A DNA stretch of 64,000 bases from Belliella pelovolcani (GCF_900156785.1 NZ_FTOP01000003.1:124001-188000), one strand, 5' to 3'; positions 41,498 to 50,533 are shown, counted from the first letter of the stretch. Translations and numbers: made by a program. Notes: generated by a model from the letters alone, not told the origin.

Positions 41498-42220
41498 ATG
41501 AGATCTATGAAAAACTTACTCTTTTTACTTCCCCTTATGCTCTTAGCGACACTAGTTGTGGCGCAGCAACAGACTATCCCTTCCATTGACGTGGATGGAG
41601 CAAGTGAAATCAAAGTGATGCCTGACGAAGCTACCATTCAGATGAATGTTCGAGAATTGAAAATGAAAGTGGCAGACGCAACAAATGCATTAAATAAGAA
41701 AACAAAAGCCATCGAGGATGCTTTGAAAAAAACTGGGGTAAAGGACTATAAATTCATAGTTGATAATTATTATGTCAATATCAATAGAATTTATACGCGT
41801 GGAAGCTCTAAAGATAGTGGTTATGTAGCTAGTCAAAATATAAAAGTCATTGTCCAAAATACGGATAGGGATTTGGTGAAATTGATAGAAGCTATTAGCA
41901 CATCCTCTGATCTTAGCTATAATGTAAGTTTTGGGATCTCAGAAAAGCAAAGAAAGTCTTACCAAGAAAAACTTTTGGAGCTAGCGCTTCAGGATGCCCA
42001 GAGGAAAGCAGATATCATTGCCAAAACTATGGGGATAGAATCCATCAGAGTTTATAAGGTGAATTATAGCTCTGGCGCAAGTTTTCAACCAATGGAATAC
42101 CGCATGGAATCTATGATGGTCAAGGCCACAGCTGATGATAGGGTAGAGCCTACCTTCAACCCTCAAGAACAAACTCTCAGTGATCGAGTCAATGTGAGTT
42201 TTACATTCATTGATAAATAG
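41498..42220 (+). CDS. SIMPL domain (DUF541) periplasmic protein
   Basis: The 240-residue protein has a signal peptide (MKNLLFLLPLMLLATLVVAQ) and the SIMPL/DUF541 pattern: IDVDGASEIKVMPDEATIQM, ALNKKTKAIEDALKKTGV, ALQDAQRKADIIAKTMG and the C-terminal VNVSFTFID strand. SIMPL proteins form periplasmic or outer-membrane oligomers, linked in some bacteria to oxidative stress. ATG 41498 or ATG 41507 could be the start. It is a single gene followed directly by a strong terminator. Confidence 0.9.
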   Translation: MRSMKNLLFLLPLMLLATLVVAQQQTIPSIDVDGASEIKVMPDEATIQMNVRELKMKVADATNALNKKTKAIEDALKKTGVKDYKFIVDNYYVNINRIYTRGSSKDSGYVASQNIKVIVQNTDRDLVKLIEAISTSSDLSYNVSFGISEKQRKSYQEKLLELALQDAQRKADIIAKTMGIESIRVYKVNYSSGASFQPMEYRMESMMVKATADDRVEPTFNPQEQTLSDRVNVSFTFIDK

Positions 42221-42223
42221 AAA

Positions 42224-42260
42224 TAAATAGAGCCAGTCTGCATCAGACTGGCTCTATTTA
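42224..42260. terminator. Strong bidirectional terminator
   Basis: A 17-bp perfect stem (42224-42240 with 42244-42260, core AGCCAGTCTG/CAGACTGGCT) with a three-base loop. It begins 3 bp after the SIMPL gene and also faces pyrE, whose stop is at 42286 on the other strand. Confidence 0.88.
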
Positions 42261-42285
42261 TTCTTCAATATTTTTGAATTTGATT

Positions 42286-42930
42286 TTATTTACCCCATGT
42301 ACTTGGGTCTCTTCTCCATTCTACAAGAGAAGCGAGTGTTTCGTCATCAATATAGTCATTGGCCAAGGCTTGTGGTAGCATGGCTGAATAGTCGCTCAAG
42401 CAAATCAACTCGATTCCGGCCTCTTTGAAATTTTCAACTGCAACATCAAATCCATAGGTGAAAATTGCCACCATACCCATTACCTCAAATCCAGCATTCA
42501 ATAGATCTTTAGCAGCCTTCAACGAGCTCCCGCCTGTAGAGACCAAGTCTTCTACCACTACTACTTTCTGGCCTGGTGTGACCTTACCTTCGATCATGTT
42601 TTCCATCCCATGACCTTTAGGCTTGGATCTTACATATACAAATGGTAACCCTAAAGCATCTGCAAGCAAAGCACCCTGAGGAATTCCTGCAGTGGCAACA
42701 CCAGCGATCGCTTCTACTCCAGAGAAGTTTTCTTGTATAGCTTTGACCAAATTGTCTTTGATCAGAGAGCGGACTGCTGGATAGGAGAGGGATAGTCTGT
42801 TGTCACAATAAATTGGTGATTTCCATCCTGATGCCCAAGTGAAGGGCTTTTCTGGTTGTAGCCTGATGGCTTGAATTTCGAGTAGTTTGGCTGCAATGGT
42901 AGCTGCTACTGATTTGTCGAATAGTTTCAT
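42286..42930 (-). CDS. pyrE: Orotate phosphoribosyltransferase
   Basis: The 214-residue enzyme makes OMP from orotate and PRPP in pyrimidine biosynthesis. The PRPP-binding motif is KVVVVEDLVSTGGSSLKAAK. Other family features are PFTWASGWKSPIYCDNRLSL, GVATAGIPQGALLADALGLP and VRSKPKGHGMENMIEG. It is monocistronic and divergent from the first Nudix gene, 117 bp away. No other pyr gene is nearby. Confidence 0.96.
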   Translation of the reverse strand: MKLFDKSVAATIAAKLLEIQAIRLQPEKPFTWASGWKSPIYCDNRLSLSYPAVRSLIKDNLVKAIQENFSGVEAIAGVATAGIPQGALLADALGLPFVYVRSKPKGHGMENMIEGKVTPGQKVVVVEDLVSTGGSSLKAAKDLLNAGFEVMGMVAIFTYGFDVAVENFKEAGIELICLSDYSAMLPQALANDYIDDETLASLVEWRRDPSTWGK

Positions 42931-43047
42931 GCCTCAAAAATAGTAGATAAAAAGGAAGGGGGATTGTGCAGGATGATTTTTTTTGTGCAAATTTGACCTG
43001 CTAAGCTATCTAAACCCGCTGGGTTGAACCAGAAAAAATCCCTAGAG

Positions 43048-43734
43048 ATGAAGATTTTTATCAATGACAAGCCTTTGGATATAATGACACCCGAAGAGTT
43101 GCCTGTTGACAGGACATTTGAATGCATTTATGAAAACCCTAAGGATCTTCCAGCCTCGGTGGACTTTCATGATGATGTCTTGATCACTAACCCTTCTCAA
43201 GATATCATCATCAAGCTTCTCTACCTTTTACGCACCAGAAAGTTGAAAAATCTAGACTCGGTAGTATTGGTAACAAAGGATAAAGACGAGCTTAAGAAAT
43301 TTATCAAAAGTAGATTTACCATCATCAAAGCCGCTGGTGGGGTAGTGACAAAAGGCGATAAGGTACTTTTTATTCATAGACTTGGTAAATGGGATTTGCC
43401 AAAGGGTAAGTTTGAAAAAAAAGAAACTCCTCCTCAATGTGCTGTCAGAGAAGTAGAGGAAGAATGTGCCATCAAAGTGAAGCTAGGCCCAGAAATTTGT
43501 AAAACTTGGCATACCTATACTCAAAACAGGAAAAGTATCCTTAAAAAGACTTATTGGTATGCGATGGAAAACCTCAATGACAAAGAGATGAAACCTCAGA
43601 CAGAAGAAGGGATAGAAGATATCAAATGGCTCAGTCATCAAGAGGCAAAGGTCGCCCTTGTCAACTCTTACCCCTCCATGAGGTATCTGTACAAGCGTTT
43701 TTTGAAAATGGTACCTAAGGTTCAGACCTCGTAA
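43048..43734 (+). CDS. Nudix hydrolase
   Basis: The protein of about 228 residues has a C-terminal Nudix domain (about 95-225) with the box GKFEKKETPPQCAVREVEEE, matching GX5EX7REUXEEXGU. It cleaves a nucleoside diphosphate linked to another group; the substrate is unknown. Residues 1-90 are an uncharacterised N-terminal domain (MKIFINDKPLDIMTPEELPV). ATG 43048 is preferred to TTG 43024. Its 3' end overlaps the convergent coaD by 13 bp. Confidence 0.9.
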   Translation: MKIFINDKPLDIMTPEELPVDRTFECIYENPKDLPASVDFHDDVLITNPSQDIIIKLLYLLRTRKLKNLDSVVLVTKDKDELKKFIKSRFTIIKAAGGVVTKGDKVLFIHRLGKWDLPKGKFEKKETPPQCAVREVEEECAIKVKLGPEICKTWHTYTQNRKSILKKTYWYAMENLNDKEMKPQTEEGIEDIKWLSHQEAKVALVNSYPSMRYLYKRFLKMVPKVQTS

Positions 43735-44180
43735 GGCAGGTACATATTAATCGGCGCACCAAACCTATGCACATCTCTAATGATGGTGGAGCTGATGGCA
43801 GCAAATTCCGGAGAGGTGATTAAAAATACTGTCTCCAAATCTTCATTTAGATTTCTGTTCATTTGAGAAATCGTATTTTCGTACTCAAAGTCAGTTGTGT
43901 TTCTTAGCCCTCTCACCAAGAAATTAGCACCGATTCGCTTGGCCAATGATGATGTGAGTTCATTGTAAACTACCACCTCTACTCGCTCATTTCCCTCATA
44001 GACACTTTCGATTTTGGAAACCATCAAGTCAATATCGAAATAACGATTCTTTTTGGACGAATTATAACCAATCCCTATTACCACTTTATCAAAAAGCTGA
44101 AGACTTCTCATTACGATGTCATGGTGGCCGTTGGTGTAAGGATCGAAAGACCCAGGGAATATGGCGATTTTTTTATCCAT
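43722..44180 (-). CDS. coaD: Pantetheine-phosphate adenylyltransferase
   Basis: The enzyme of about 152 residues makes dephospho-CoA from phosphopantetheine and ATP. IAIFPGSFDPYTNGHHDIVM carries the nucleotidyltransferase GHHD variant of the HxGH motif, and VRGLRNTTDFEYENTISQMN and SSTIIRDVHRFG follow. ATG 44180 (MDKKIAIFPGSFDP) is chosen over ATG 44204. It is the last of three minus-strand genes, 8 bp after the DUF3822 gene, an order common in Bacteroidota. Confidence 0.95.
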   Translation of the reverse strand: MDKKIAIFPGSFDPYTNGHHDIVMRSLQLFDKVVIGIGYNSSKKNRYFDIDLMVSKIESVYEGNERVEVVVYNELTSSLAKRIGANFLVRGLRNTTDFEYENTISQMNRNLNEDLETVFLITSPEFAAISSTIIRDVHRFGAPINMYLPYEV

Positions 44181-44188
44181 GTCTATTT

Positions 44189-45019
44189 TTATTTGAACTC
44201 CCAAAAGGCTTCAAAAAGATTTGAATTACGGAAAATTTCTGCACCACTCAAATACTGTTGGTTAGCTTTAGGTTGATCCAAGATGAAGTTCTTAAAATAA
44301 AGACTTCCAAATTCCTGATCAATTTCTAAACCTTCAAAATCACCAAATACAGTGACTCTACAATATTTCCTATCAAATCCTAGTTGTGAAATGACACCAA
44401 AAACATACTTGATCAATGAATCCTTTTCTTCAGTTTCATAAACATTAAAATTGACCAACTCTTGATTTTTGAATGCTGCAACATAGCTTTCTTGGCCATG
44501 AGTATTGATGAAAACCTCTTGGTTGATGTAGCTGCTTTTATCCTTGAGAGTATATGCCAAGAAAGATGCACTTCCATGGTAAAATGAAGTCTCTATGCCA
44601 TCTTTTGATAATATATCTATTAGCGCTGACTCAAAAGCGGCCGTCAGATAGATGTTGTTGCTATCCAACGCAGTAAAAGTTTGACTTTGAGCTTCTTTTT
44701 GAGGAGCATTAAAATACAGGTATTTATCCAAGTGCTCAGCGTCAAATACCAATCCGGGGACTAGAGTATATTGTTGATTGAAAATAAATACCTTAGTCTT
44801 AACAGGAAGCTTGTAGAGTTTATCTCTCTCTAATACAAATCGGAGCGAGTTCAAATCTGCAAAAAACTTCTGATGAATGGCTGAAATCTCTTCATTGGCA
44901 TCTTTGGCAAGTAGAATAAACTTTTCGCCAAACAAGAAAAGCGATAAATTTGACACCATATTGATATCAAATTTATCGCTGTAAATATTTTCTCGGATAT
45001 TTTCTACGGTGTTAGCCAA
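44189..45019 (-). CDS. DUF3822 family protein
   Basis: The 276-residue cytoplasmic protein matches DUF3822, a Bacteroidota family with an actin-like ATPase-type fold. Visible segments are NLSLFLFGEKFILLAKDANE, KVFIFNQQYTLVPGLVFDAE and KYCRVTVFGDFEGLEIDQEF. It lies between an upstream conserved membrane-anchored gene (2 bp) and coaD (8 bp). Its function is unknown. The steady neighbourhood with coaD is shared by relatives, to my recollection. Confidence 0.88.
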   Translation of the reverse strand: MANTVENIRENIYSDKFDINMVSNLSLFLFGEKFILLAKDANEEISAIHQKFFADLNSLRFVLERDKLYKLPVKTKVFIFNQQYTLVPGLVFDAEHLDKYLYFNAPQKEAQSQTFTALDSNNIYLTAAFESALIDILSKDGIETSFYHGSASFLAYTLKDKSSYINQEVFINTHGQESYVAAFKNQELVNFNVYETEEKDSLIKYVFGVISQLGFDRKYCRVTVFGDFEGLEIDQEFGSLYFKNFILDQPKANQQYLSGAEIFRNSNLFEAFWEFK

Positions 45020-45021
45020 GA

Positions 45022-45603
45022 TTACTCCCAGTTACCTGAAGTAGATGAATCATTTCTAGATCCTACTCTCAGCGCTTTCTCCTTATTATTCAATCTTCTT
45101 TTAGGATTGATTGGGTCAGGATCTCTGATTTCGAATACCGGAATTTCCCTTTGATTTCTTTCAACTTTGTCAGCAAAAAATTCAAATGTCTTTCCACCTG
45201 AACCTGGCACTACATTCAGCGCTTCAAGGTTGAAGTTAGGATATTTTCTTTCATTGAATAAAGAATCCATTACACCTATAGAACCAAGGGTATCAAAGGT
45301 AACTGTGGTTTCTTCTTTTCCATATTCCAATAGTTTGGTGGTCTCTTTTCTTTGAACCAACCAGATTTCACCGTCTTCGATGAATTTTTTTAGGTCTTCC
45401 CAGTTACCAGCATATTCACCATTGGAGGCAATGTAAGCAATCTGAGCATCTCTGAGCATCTGAAGTTTTTCGATGATTCTCGCTTCAGTTCTTGCGATTT
45501 CCTTTTCTGCTTCCACTACGCTGTCTACGCTGTCATAAAGCATGTAACCTAGGCCTAATGCACCTAGTAAGAAGACAATAGATAAAATTCTAGTTAACGT
45601 CAT
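45022..45603 (-). CDS. Membrane-anchored conserved protein, unknown function
   Basis: The 193-residue protein has one N-terminal membrane segment (ILSIVFLLGALGLGYMLYDS) followed by a coiled-coil region (about 25-60, SVVEAEKEIARTEARIIEKL) and a soluble domain of about 130 residues. I do not recognise a named family. The helix-then-domain plan resembles pilin-like or anchored coiled-coil proteins. It is the first gene of a three-gene operon with the DUF3822 protein and CoaD. Confidence 0.75.
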   Translation of the reverse strand: MTLTRILSIVFLLGALGLGYMLYDSVDSVVEAEKEIARTEARIIEKLQMLRDAQIAYIASNGEYAGNWEDLKKFIEDGEIWLVQRKETTKLLEYGKEETTVTFDTLGSIGVMDSLFNERKYPNFNLEALNVVPGSGGKTFEFFADKVERNQREIPVFEIRDPDPINPKRRLNNKEKALRVGSRNDSSTSGNWE

Positions 45604-45658
45604 TTTTTTGGCTTGATTTAATCTACTAAATAAGGTTGATGGTGTTTCTAATAAAGTG

Positions 45659-46159
45659 CTATTTTAGATAATTATTCTCAAAATTAAAATATCCTTTCCA
45701 TTTTCTCACATCATTCACCGATTTTATTCCCCAAAACAGCCTGTGTTTCTCAGAATTTTTGATGAGCGCAAGATTATCGATGTTAAGAAACCCGATTTCC
45801 GTGATCAATTGTAGTTCGTCGGAGAGTTCTGGATCTTTTCCCATTCTTAGGTTTCCACCTATTGCTTCAATTTCAAAATATAATTCTACGGCATGCAGTG
45901 GCGAGTGTAAATATTCATAAGTGCACAAGTAGTCCTTTACCCTGATTTCTAAACCAGTTTCCTCTATGAATTCCCGCTTGAGGTTTTCTTCTGCCGAACT
46001 GCCATATTTCATTCCGCCTCCTGGGACATTCCAGAAAAACCTGTCATTTCCCATTTTATGTTTGATCATCAAGATGTGATCATCTTGAATCAGAATCCCA
46101 TTGACGCGTGTTCTAAGCCTTCCCCCAAACTTATCTTCAATTTCTTTTTCTAAATTCAT
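45659..46159 (-). CDS. Nudix domain protein
   Basis: The 166-residue protein is a Nudix hydrolase with GGGMKYGSSAEENLKREFIE and EETGLEI forming the box. VNGILIQDDHILMIKHKMGN precedes it and VYELYFEIEAIGG-type strands follow (AVELYFEIEAIGGNL). It probably hydrolyses a nucleotide derivative; its substrate is not apparent. It is divergent from the helicase gene by 26 bp. Confidence 0.9.
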   Translation of the reverse strand: MNLEKEIEDKFGGRLRTRVNGILIQDDHILMIKHKMGNDRFFWNVPGGGMKYGSSAEENLKREFIEETGLEIRVKDYLCTYEYLHSPLHAVELYFEIEAIGGNLRMGKDPELSDELQLITEIGFLNIDNLALIKNSEKHRLFWGIKSVNDVRKWKGYFNFENNYLK

Positions 46160-46185
46160 CTTATTAGACTTAGATTCGTAATTCT

Positions 46186-47637
46186 ATGGACGATAAAGAT
46201 AAGCAAGTCAAAGTTAAGCCATCCATTCTGCTGCAAAGAAATTTTCCTCACGAGCCTACTTCTGGTCAAATGCAGTTTTTTTTGAAAATGGATCAATTCT
46301 TTTTGAATGGCCAAAATGCAACTTCCACTTTTATACTTCGAGGTTATGCAGGTACTGGGAAAACTTCCTTGATTTCTGCTTTGGTGAAAGTTCTCCCAAG
46401 GTTGCAAATGAGAGCAATGCTATTGGCGCCTACTGGCAGAGCTGCTAAAGTTATGGGAAATTACAGCGGGAGATCAGGTTTTACGATTCATAAAATCATC
46501 TACAGGCCCAAGGATGCGGTACCAGAATCAGGAATGGGCTTTGAGTTGATGAAAAATTATTATAAAAACACACTCTTCATTGTCGATGAAGCGTCCATGC
46601 TGGCAGACGATGGAGCGGGAAGCTTGTTGAGAGATTTGATACATTTTGTCTTTCAGGAATCTACTAATAGGTTATTGCTAGTAGGTGACACTGCACAGCT
46701 TCCTCCCGTAGGTAGCCAACAAAGCCCTGCATTGGATAAGAGCTATTTGATTAGAAATTTTCGATTACAAACAGACGATATTGAATTGACAGAAGTGATG
46801 CGTCAGCAGTTAGATTCTGGGATTTTATACAATGCGACTTTACTCCGTCAGCAAGTTGTTAAGGAAAAACCAATGATAGGATTCTATACCAAAGGGTTTA
46901 AGGATTTTTTCAAAATGACAGGAGAACGTCTTGAGGATGGATTACGCTATGCCTACCAAAAATATGGCGTGGAGCATACCACTATCATCACTCGCTCCAA
47001 TAAAATGGCTGTTCAGTATAATCAATATATCCGGCAAACTATTCATTTTTTTGATGAGGAAATCAGCGCAGGAGATTTGTTGATGATTGTCAAAAACAAT
47101 TACACCTACATGGCTGATTCTGAGAAGGTGAATTTCTTAGCAAATGGAGATTTTGCTGAGGTTGCCAAAATCAGGTCTTTTGAAGAACTTTATGGCTTGA
47201 GATTTGCAACGCTAGAATTGAGACTGATAGATTACCCAGAAGAGCCAAACTTTGAAGCGAAAGTTATCTTAGATACTATATATAGCCCAACACCAGCATT
47301 GAGTGTGGAGCAATATAGAGAACTATATAGGCAAGTAGCGCTAGATTATGCAGATATTGCCAACAAAGGAGAAAGGATGGAATTGATCAAAAAAGATCCT
47401 TATCTTTCGGCTTTGCAAATTAAATTTGCATATGCTTTGACTTGTCATAAGTCTCAAGGTGGTCAATGGGATGCGGTCTTTGTAGATCAAGGCTTCCTGA
47501 CCGAAGAGCAAGTGGACAAAGAATATATCAGATGGCTGTATACGGCAGTTACTAGGGCAAAAAAAGAACTCTTTATGGTGAACTTTCATCCAAGGTTTTA
47601 CCTTAATGGGGAAAAGAGTGAACTAGAAGATAATTGA
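46186..47637 (+). CDS. RecD-like superfamily 1 DNA helicase
   Basis: The 483-residue AAA ATPase has Walker A LRGYAGTGKTSLISALVKVL, a motif with APTGRAAKVMG, the DEAS box LFIVDEASMLADDGAG and LLVGDTAQLPPVGSQQSPAL. The UvrD_C_2-type end reads FAYALTCHKSQGGQWDAVFV and RWLYTAVTRAKKELFMV. It unwinds DNA and is short like the single-polypeptide RecD2-type helicases, without their N-terminal helix-hairpin-helix repeats. No RecB or RecC gene is adjacent. Confidence 0.92.
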   Translation: MDDKDKQVKVKPSILLQRNFPHEPTSGQMQFFLKMDQFFLNGQNATSTFILRGYAGTGKTSLISALVKVLPRLQMRAMLLAPTGRAAKVMGNYSGRSGFTIHKIIYRPKDAVPESGMGFELMKNYYKNTLFIVDEASMLADDGAGSLLRDLIHFVFQESTNRLLLVGDTAQLPPVGSQQSPALDKSYLIRNFRLQTDDIELTEVMRQQLDSGILYNATLLRQQVVKEKPMIGFYTKGFKDFFKMTGERLEDGLRYAYQKYGVEHTTIITRSNKMAVQYNQYIRQTIHFFDEEISAGDLLMIVKNNYTYMADSEKVNFLANGDFAEVAKIRSFEELYGLRFATLELRLIDYPEEPNFEAKVILDTIYSPTPALSVEQYRELYRQVALDYADIANKGERMELIKKDPYLSALQIKFAYALTCHKSQGGQWDAVFVDQGFLTEEQVDKEYIRWLYTAVTRAKKELFMVNFHPRFYLNGEKSELEDN

Positions 47638-47724
47638 TTAGTCATTTGGTTAATTAGAGAATAGTTGATTGAGTGATTTTAAAATAGCATATAGAAAACA
47701 AAGAATAAATTAAAACTTAGAGCA

Positions 47725-48114
47725 ATGAAAAAGTTAGTATTGATCATGGTAATGGCGCTGTTTGCAGTTGCAGTTCAAGCCCAAGAGAAAAAAGGTGCTG
47801 AGATTATTTTTAAAGAAAAGTCTATCGATTTCGGGGATATTACCCAAGGTGATAAGGTAGAACATACTTTTGTTTTTGAAAATACAGGTGATGTTCCTTT
47901 GGTGATCTCCAACGTAGCTGTGACATGTGGTTGTACAGCTCCAAACTGGCCTAAGACTCCTATCGCTCCTGGTGCAAAGGGAGAGATGAAAGTGGTCTTC
48001 AACTCTGCTGGAAAGATGGGTAAGCAGAACTCTGTAGTAAGAGTCTATTCAAATGCTTCTGAACCAATCGAGAAAGTATCATTAATCTCTAATGTACTTC
48101 CTAAAGGAAAGTAA
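47725..48114 (+). CDS. DUF1573 domain-containing exported protein
   Basis: The 129-residue protein has a signal peptide (MKKLVLIMVMALFAVAVQAQ). One DUF1573 Ig-like domain follows, with IDFGDITQGDKVEHTFVFEN, then NTGDVPLVISNVAVTCGCTA and APGAKGEMKVVFNSAGKMGK. DUF1573 proteins are common secreted beta-sandwich proteins in Bacteroidota; the CGC pair near the middle is typical. It forms its own unit, ended by a strong terminator. Confidence 0.92.
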   Translation: MKKLVLIMVMALFAVAVQAQEKKGAEIIFKEKSIDFGDITQGDKVEHTFVFENTGDVPLVISNVAVTCGCTAPNWPKTPIAPGAKGEMKVVFNSAGKMGKQNSVVRVYSNASEPIEKVSLISNVLPKGK

Positions 48115-48130
48115 TGGTATAGAAAATCAT

Positions 48131-48165
48131 AAAAAAAGCAGACTCCTCAAGGGTCTGCTTTTTTT
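48131..48165 (+). terminator. Terminator after the DUF1573 gene
   Basis: AAAAAAAGCAGAC and GTCTGCTTTTTTT form a perfect 13-bp stem with a nine-nt loop, 16 bp past the stop. Confidence 0.9.
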
Positions 48166-48226
48166 ATGCCTAACTCCAAATTATTTTTGATTTAATGCCA
48201 AATATATTTTTATTTAATTTGGTTAT

Positions 48227-48256
48227 TTTGTATAAAAATATATATGTTTATATTTG
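48227..48256 (+). promoter_or_regulatory. Promoter of the small membrane protein gene
   Basis: TTTG (48227-48230) and TATATTTG (48249-48256) are exact -33 and -7 boxes with 18 nt between. The expected start of transcription, near 48260, lies just before ATG 48263. Confidence 0.65.
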
Positions 48257-48262
48257 ATTTAT

Positions 48263-48664
48263 ATGAAAGATAAATCTGTTATTAAAATGGTCTTAGGCGG
48301 GTTCCTGATAGGTGGATTAGGGTATTGGTTTCAACCATACAACGATCTATATATACTTGGAATTAACATATATCTGATTATTGGAGTTGGGGCATTCTTG
48401 GCTTCATTGTTTATGTCATTGTATAAAAAGAGAAAACCTATCAAAATCGCTAGTTTTGTTACAATAGGAATCATCCTAGCTGTTGTCTGCAGAATAGTAT
48501 ATGATATCACTTTCTGGGATGGTACATCACATAATCTTGCTCCTTTTGAGCTAGTTATTTGTGGATTGATTGCCTTTATTCCTGCCATTATTGGAGGGTT
48601 TCTTGGGAAATTCACAGGCAATATGTTCAACCCAAAAACAAGCTTTCTTCAAAGAAAGAAGTAA
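48263..48664 (+). CDS. Four-helix membrane protein, unknown
   Basis: The protein of about 133 residues has four hydrophobic segments: VLGGFLIGGLGYWF, GINIYLIIGVGAFLASLFM, IASFVTIGIILAVVCRIVYD and VICGLIAFIPAIIGGFLGKF. It is not a family I recognise. ATG 48263 is chosen over TTG 48254 because the promoter -7 box covers TTG 48254. It stands alone, flanked by a terminator on one side and a convergent hydrolase gene on the other. Confidence 0.75.
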   Translation: MKDKSVIKMVLGGFLIGGLGYWFQPYNDLYILGINIYLIIGVGAFLASLFMSLYKKRKPIKIASFVTIGIILAVVCRIVYDITFWDGTSHNLAPFELVICGLIAFIPAIIGGFLGKFTGNMFNPKTSFLQRKK

Positions 48665-48772
48665 AGTAAACTTCTAGAAAGTAAGGTTTTCTAAAAGTTC
48701 AATTCGATTAAACCTACCAGGTTTGGTGTATTCCGCTAATGTGATAAAGTAGGATTAACTAGTCGCTACGAT

Positions 48773-49486
48773 TCAAAATCCCATCTTCTCAACAAACCCA
48801 ACCAATTGTGCTGCCCAAAATTTGTAAATCAAGCCGCTTGGATGTAATTTATCAGAAACAACTGATTCTTGCTTCATGCCATGGATTCTATAATGATCAG
48901 TGATGTCAATATATGCCACTCCCATTTCTTCACAGATCGTTTTTTTGGCAAGATTATATTCATCGATTTCACGAGTCACCTTTTCTTGGTCTGAACCACG
49001 GTTGATTGCAAAAGGCGTCACTCCCCAGTCCGGGATGGATAGCACGACTACATGATTTTTATCCCCTTCTGCATAAGTGATTGCGCCTTCCAAAAGGGCT
49101 CGAAACTCCTCTTGATAATTCTCTACAGGTCTTCCTCTGTATTGATTGTTCACACCAATTAGCAAAGTGACCAAATCATAAGTTTTCCCATCGATTTCTG
49201 CTATTTCAATACCTTTGGCCAATTCATCTGTTGTCCAGCCAGTGGTGGCGATGATTTTTGGCTCAGAAAAAAAAATGTTCTTTTGCCTTAGCATCTCCAC
49301 TGCCTGATGCGGATAGCGGTCTTTGTCCTCAACTCCCTCCCCAATGGTATAAGAATCTCCAAGTGCCAAATATGTTAGTTCTTTAGAATTCATTTTTTGA
49401 TTTTGTTTCGAAATGTTTTGACTGGATATACAGCTCCATTGGCCTAATACAAGCAGCAGCGCAATTGCAGTAAAGATTTTTTTCAT
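48773..49486 (-). CDS. SGNH/GDSL hydrolase lipoprotein
   Basis: The 237-residue protein has a lipoprotein signal (MKKIFTAIALLLVLGQWSC, Cys19). SGNH motifs are TYLALGDSYTIGEGVEDKDR with Ser45, LLIGVNNQYRGR with Gly/Asn, and VSDKLHPSGLIYKFWA with the Asp-x-x-His pair. It is probably an esterase or deacetylase on the periplasmic side; the substrate is unknown. It follows the LD-carboxypeptidase gene by 6 bp, suggesting a cell-envelope role. Confidence 0.92.
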   Translation of the reverse strand: MKKIFTAIALLLVLGQWSCISSQNISKQNQKMNSKELTYLALGDSYTIGEGVEDKDRYPHQAVEMLRQKNIFFSEPKIIATTGWTTDELAKGIEIAEIDGKTYDLVTLLIGVNNQYRGRPVENYQEEFRALLEGAITYAEGDKNHVVVLSIPDWGVTPFAINRGSDQEKVTREIDEYNLAKKTICEEMGVAYIDITDHYRIHGMKQESVVSDKLHPSGLIYKFWAAQLVGFVEKMGF

Positions 49487-49492
49487 TAGGAT

Positions 49493-50533
49493 TTATTGAA
49501 AGATTTGTTCTATTAATGTCAATGTGCCTGCATCTGCATCAAGTCTGACTTGGGCACCAACTGGGATTATAAATTGCTTTGGAATATGGCCAATCATTGC
49601 ACCTTTGTAAGCTGGAATTCCAAGTGGTAGAATGTAGTCATCCAATACATCATCTAAAGTCAAGGAACCATAACCACCTGATGGTGTACAATCAGTACAT
49701 TGACCAAATACAAAGCCTTTGATTTGATCCAATGTTCCGTTGAGCTTTAATGTGCTCATCATTCGGTCGATTTTATAAGGATCTTCACCGATATCTTCTA
49801 GGAATAGTATCGCATCCTTGAAATCTGGGAGATAGGGTGTTCCCGACAGCGCTGTCAAAACAGTCAGGTTACCTCCGAGTATTTTGCCAGCTACAGTTCC
49901 AGACTGCATGGTGATCGTTCTGTTGTTTTTGATGACCAAATCATCTCCTTTGGATATTTCATTTTCAAAGGTCGGGAGGGATTTGTCGAAAAATATTTGA
50001 TCAAACTGCGCCACATTGAAGTTGTTCCAACTACCAGTTCCATTAGGTCCATGGAAGGTGATCAGCCCTGTCTTTGCGTGGATTGCATTGTGTAGTGCAG
50101 TAATGTCAGAATAGCCTAAAATTGGCTTTGGATTTTTTTTAATAAGCTCATAGTCGATCAATGGTAGGATCCTCGCAGCTCCTGAGCCTCCCCTGATGCA
50201 GATGATTGCTTTGACTTCAGGGTCAGCAAACATTCCATTGAGGTCAGCTGCTCGCTCTTCATCGGTTCCCGCAAGGTGTCCCCGTCTATTTTTTAGGTTT
50301 GTACCTAGCTTGACCTTGAAACCTAGAGCTTCCAAGGCTTCCTGTGCAAACATGAATTGAATGCGCTCTGCTGTGGCTGCAGAAGGACTGATCAATCCAA
50401 CAGTATCCCCTTTATTGATGGCCTTGGGCAAGAGGGTAGTGTTTGATTGTTTTGGCTTTTGATCTAGAGATAGCAAGGGGATAGCTCCTATCGCAAGTCC
50501 CAGGGATTTGATAAAACTCCTTTTATTCATCAT
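49493..50533 (-). CDS. LD-carboxypeptidase (S66 family)
   Basis: The 346-residue serine peptidase removes D-Ala from the tetrapeptide stem of muropeptides. Family motifs are NKGDTVGLISPSAATAERIQ, AIICIRGGSGAARILPLIDY and the nucleophile motif ILGYSDITALHNAIH, with FHGPNGTG close by. A Tat- or Sec-like signal (NKRSFIKSLGLAIGAIPLLS) points to export, whereas E. coli LdcA is cytoplasmic. It lies between dacB (26 bp) and the SGNH gene (6 bp). Confidence 0.9.
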   Translation of the reverse strand: MMNKRSFIKSLGLAIGAIPLLSLDQKPKQSNTTLLPKAINKGDTVGLISPSAATAERIQFMFAQEALEALGFKVKLGTNLKNRRGHLAGTDEERAADLNGMFADPEVKAIICIRGGSGAARILPLIDYELIKKNPKPILGYSDITALHNAIHAKTGLITFHGPNGTGSWNNFNVAQFDQIFFDKSLPTFENEISKGDDLVIKNNRTITMQSGTVAGKILGGNLTVLTALSGTPYLPDFKDAILFLEDIGEDPYKIDRMMSTLKLNGTLDQIKGFVFGQCTDCTPSGGYGSLTLDDVLDDYILPLGIPAYKGAMIGHIPKQFIIPVGAQVRLDADAGTLTLIEQIFQ

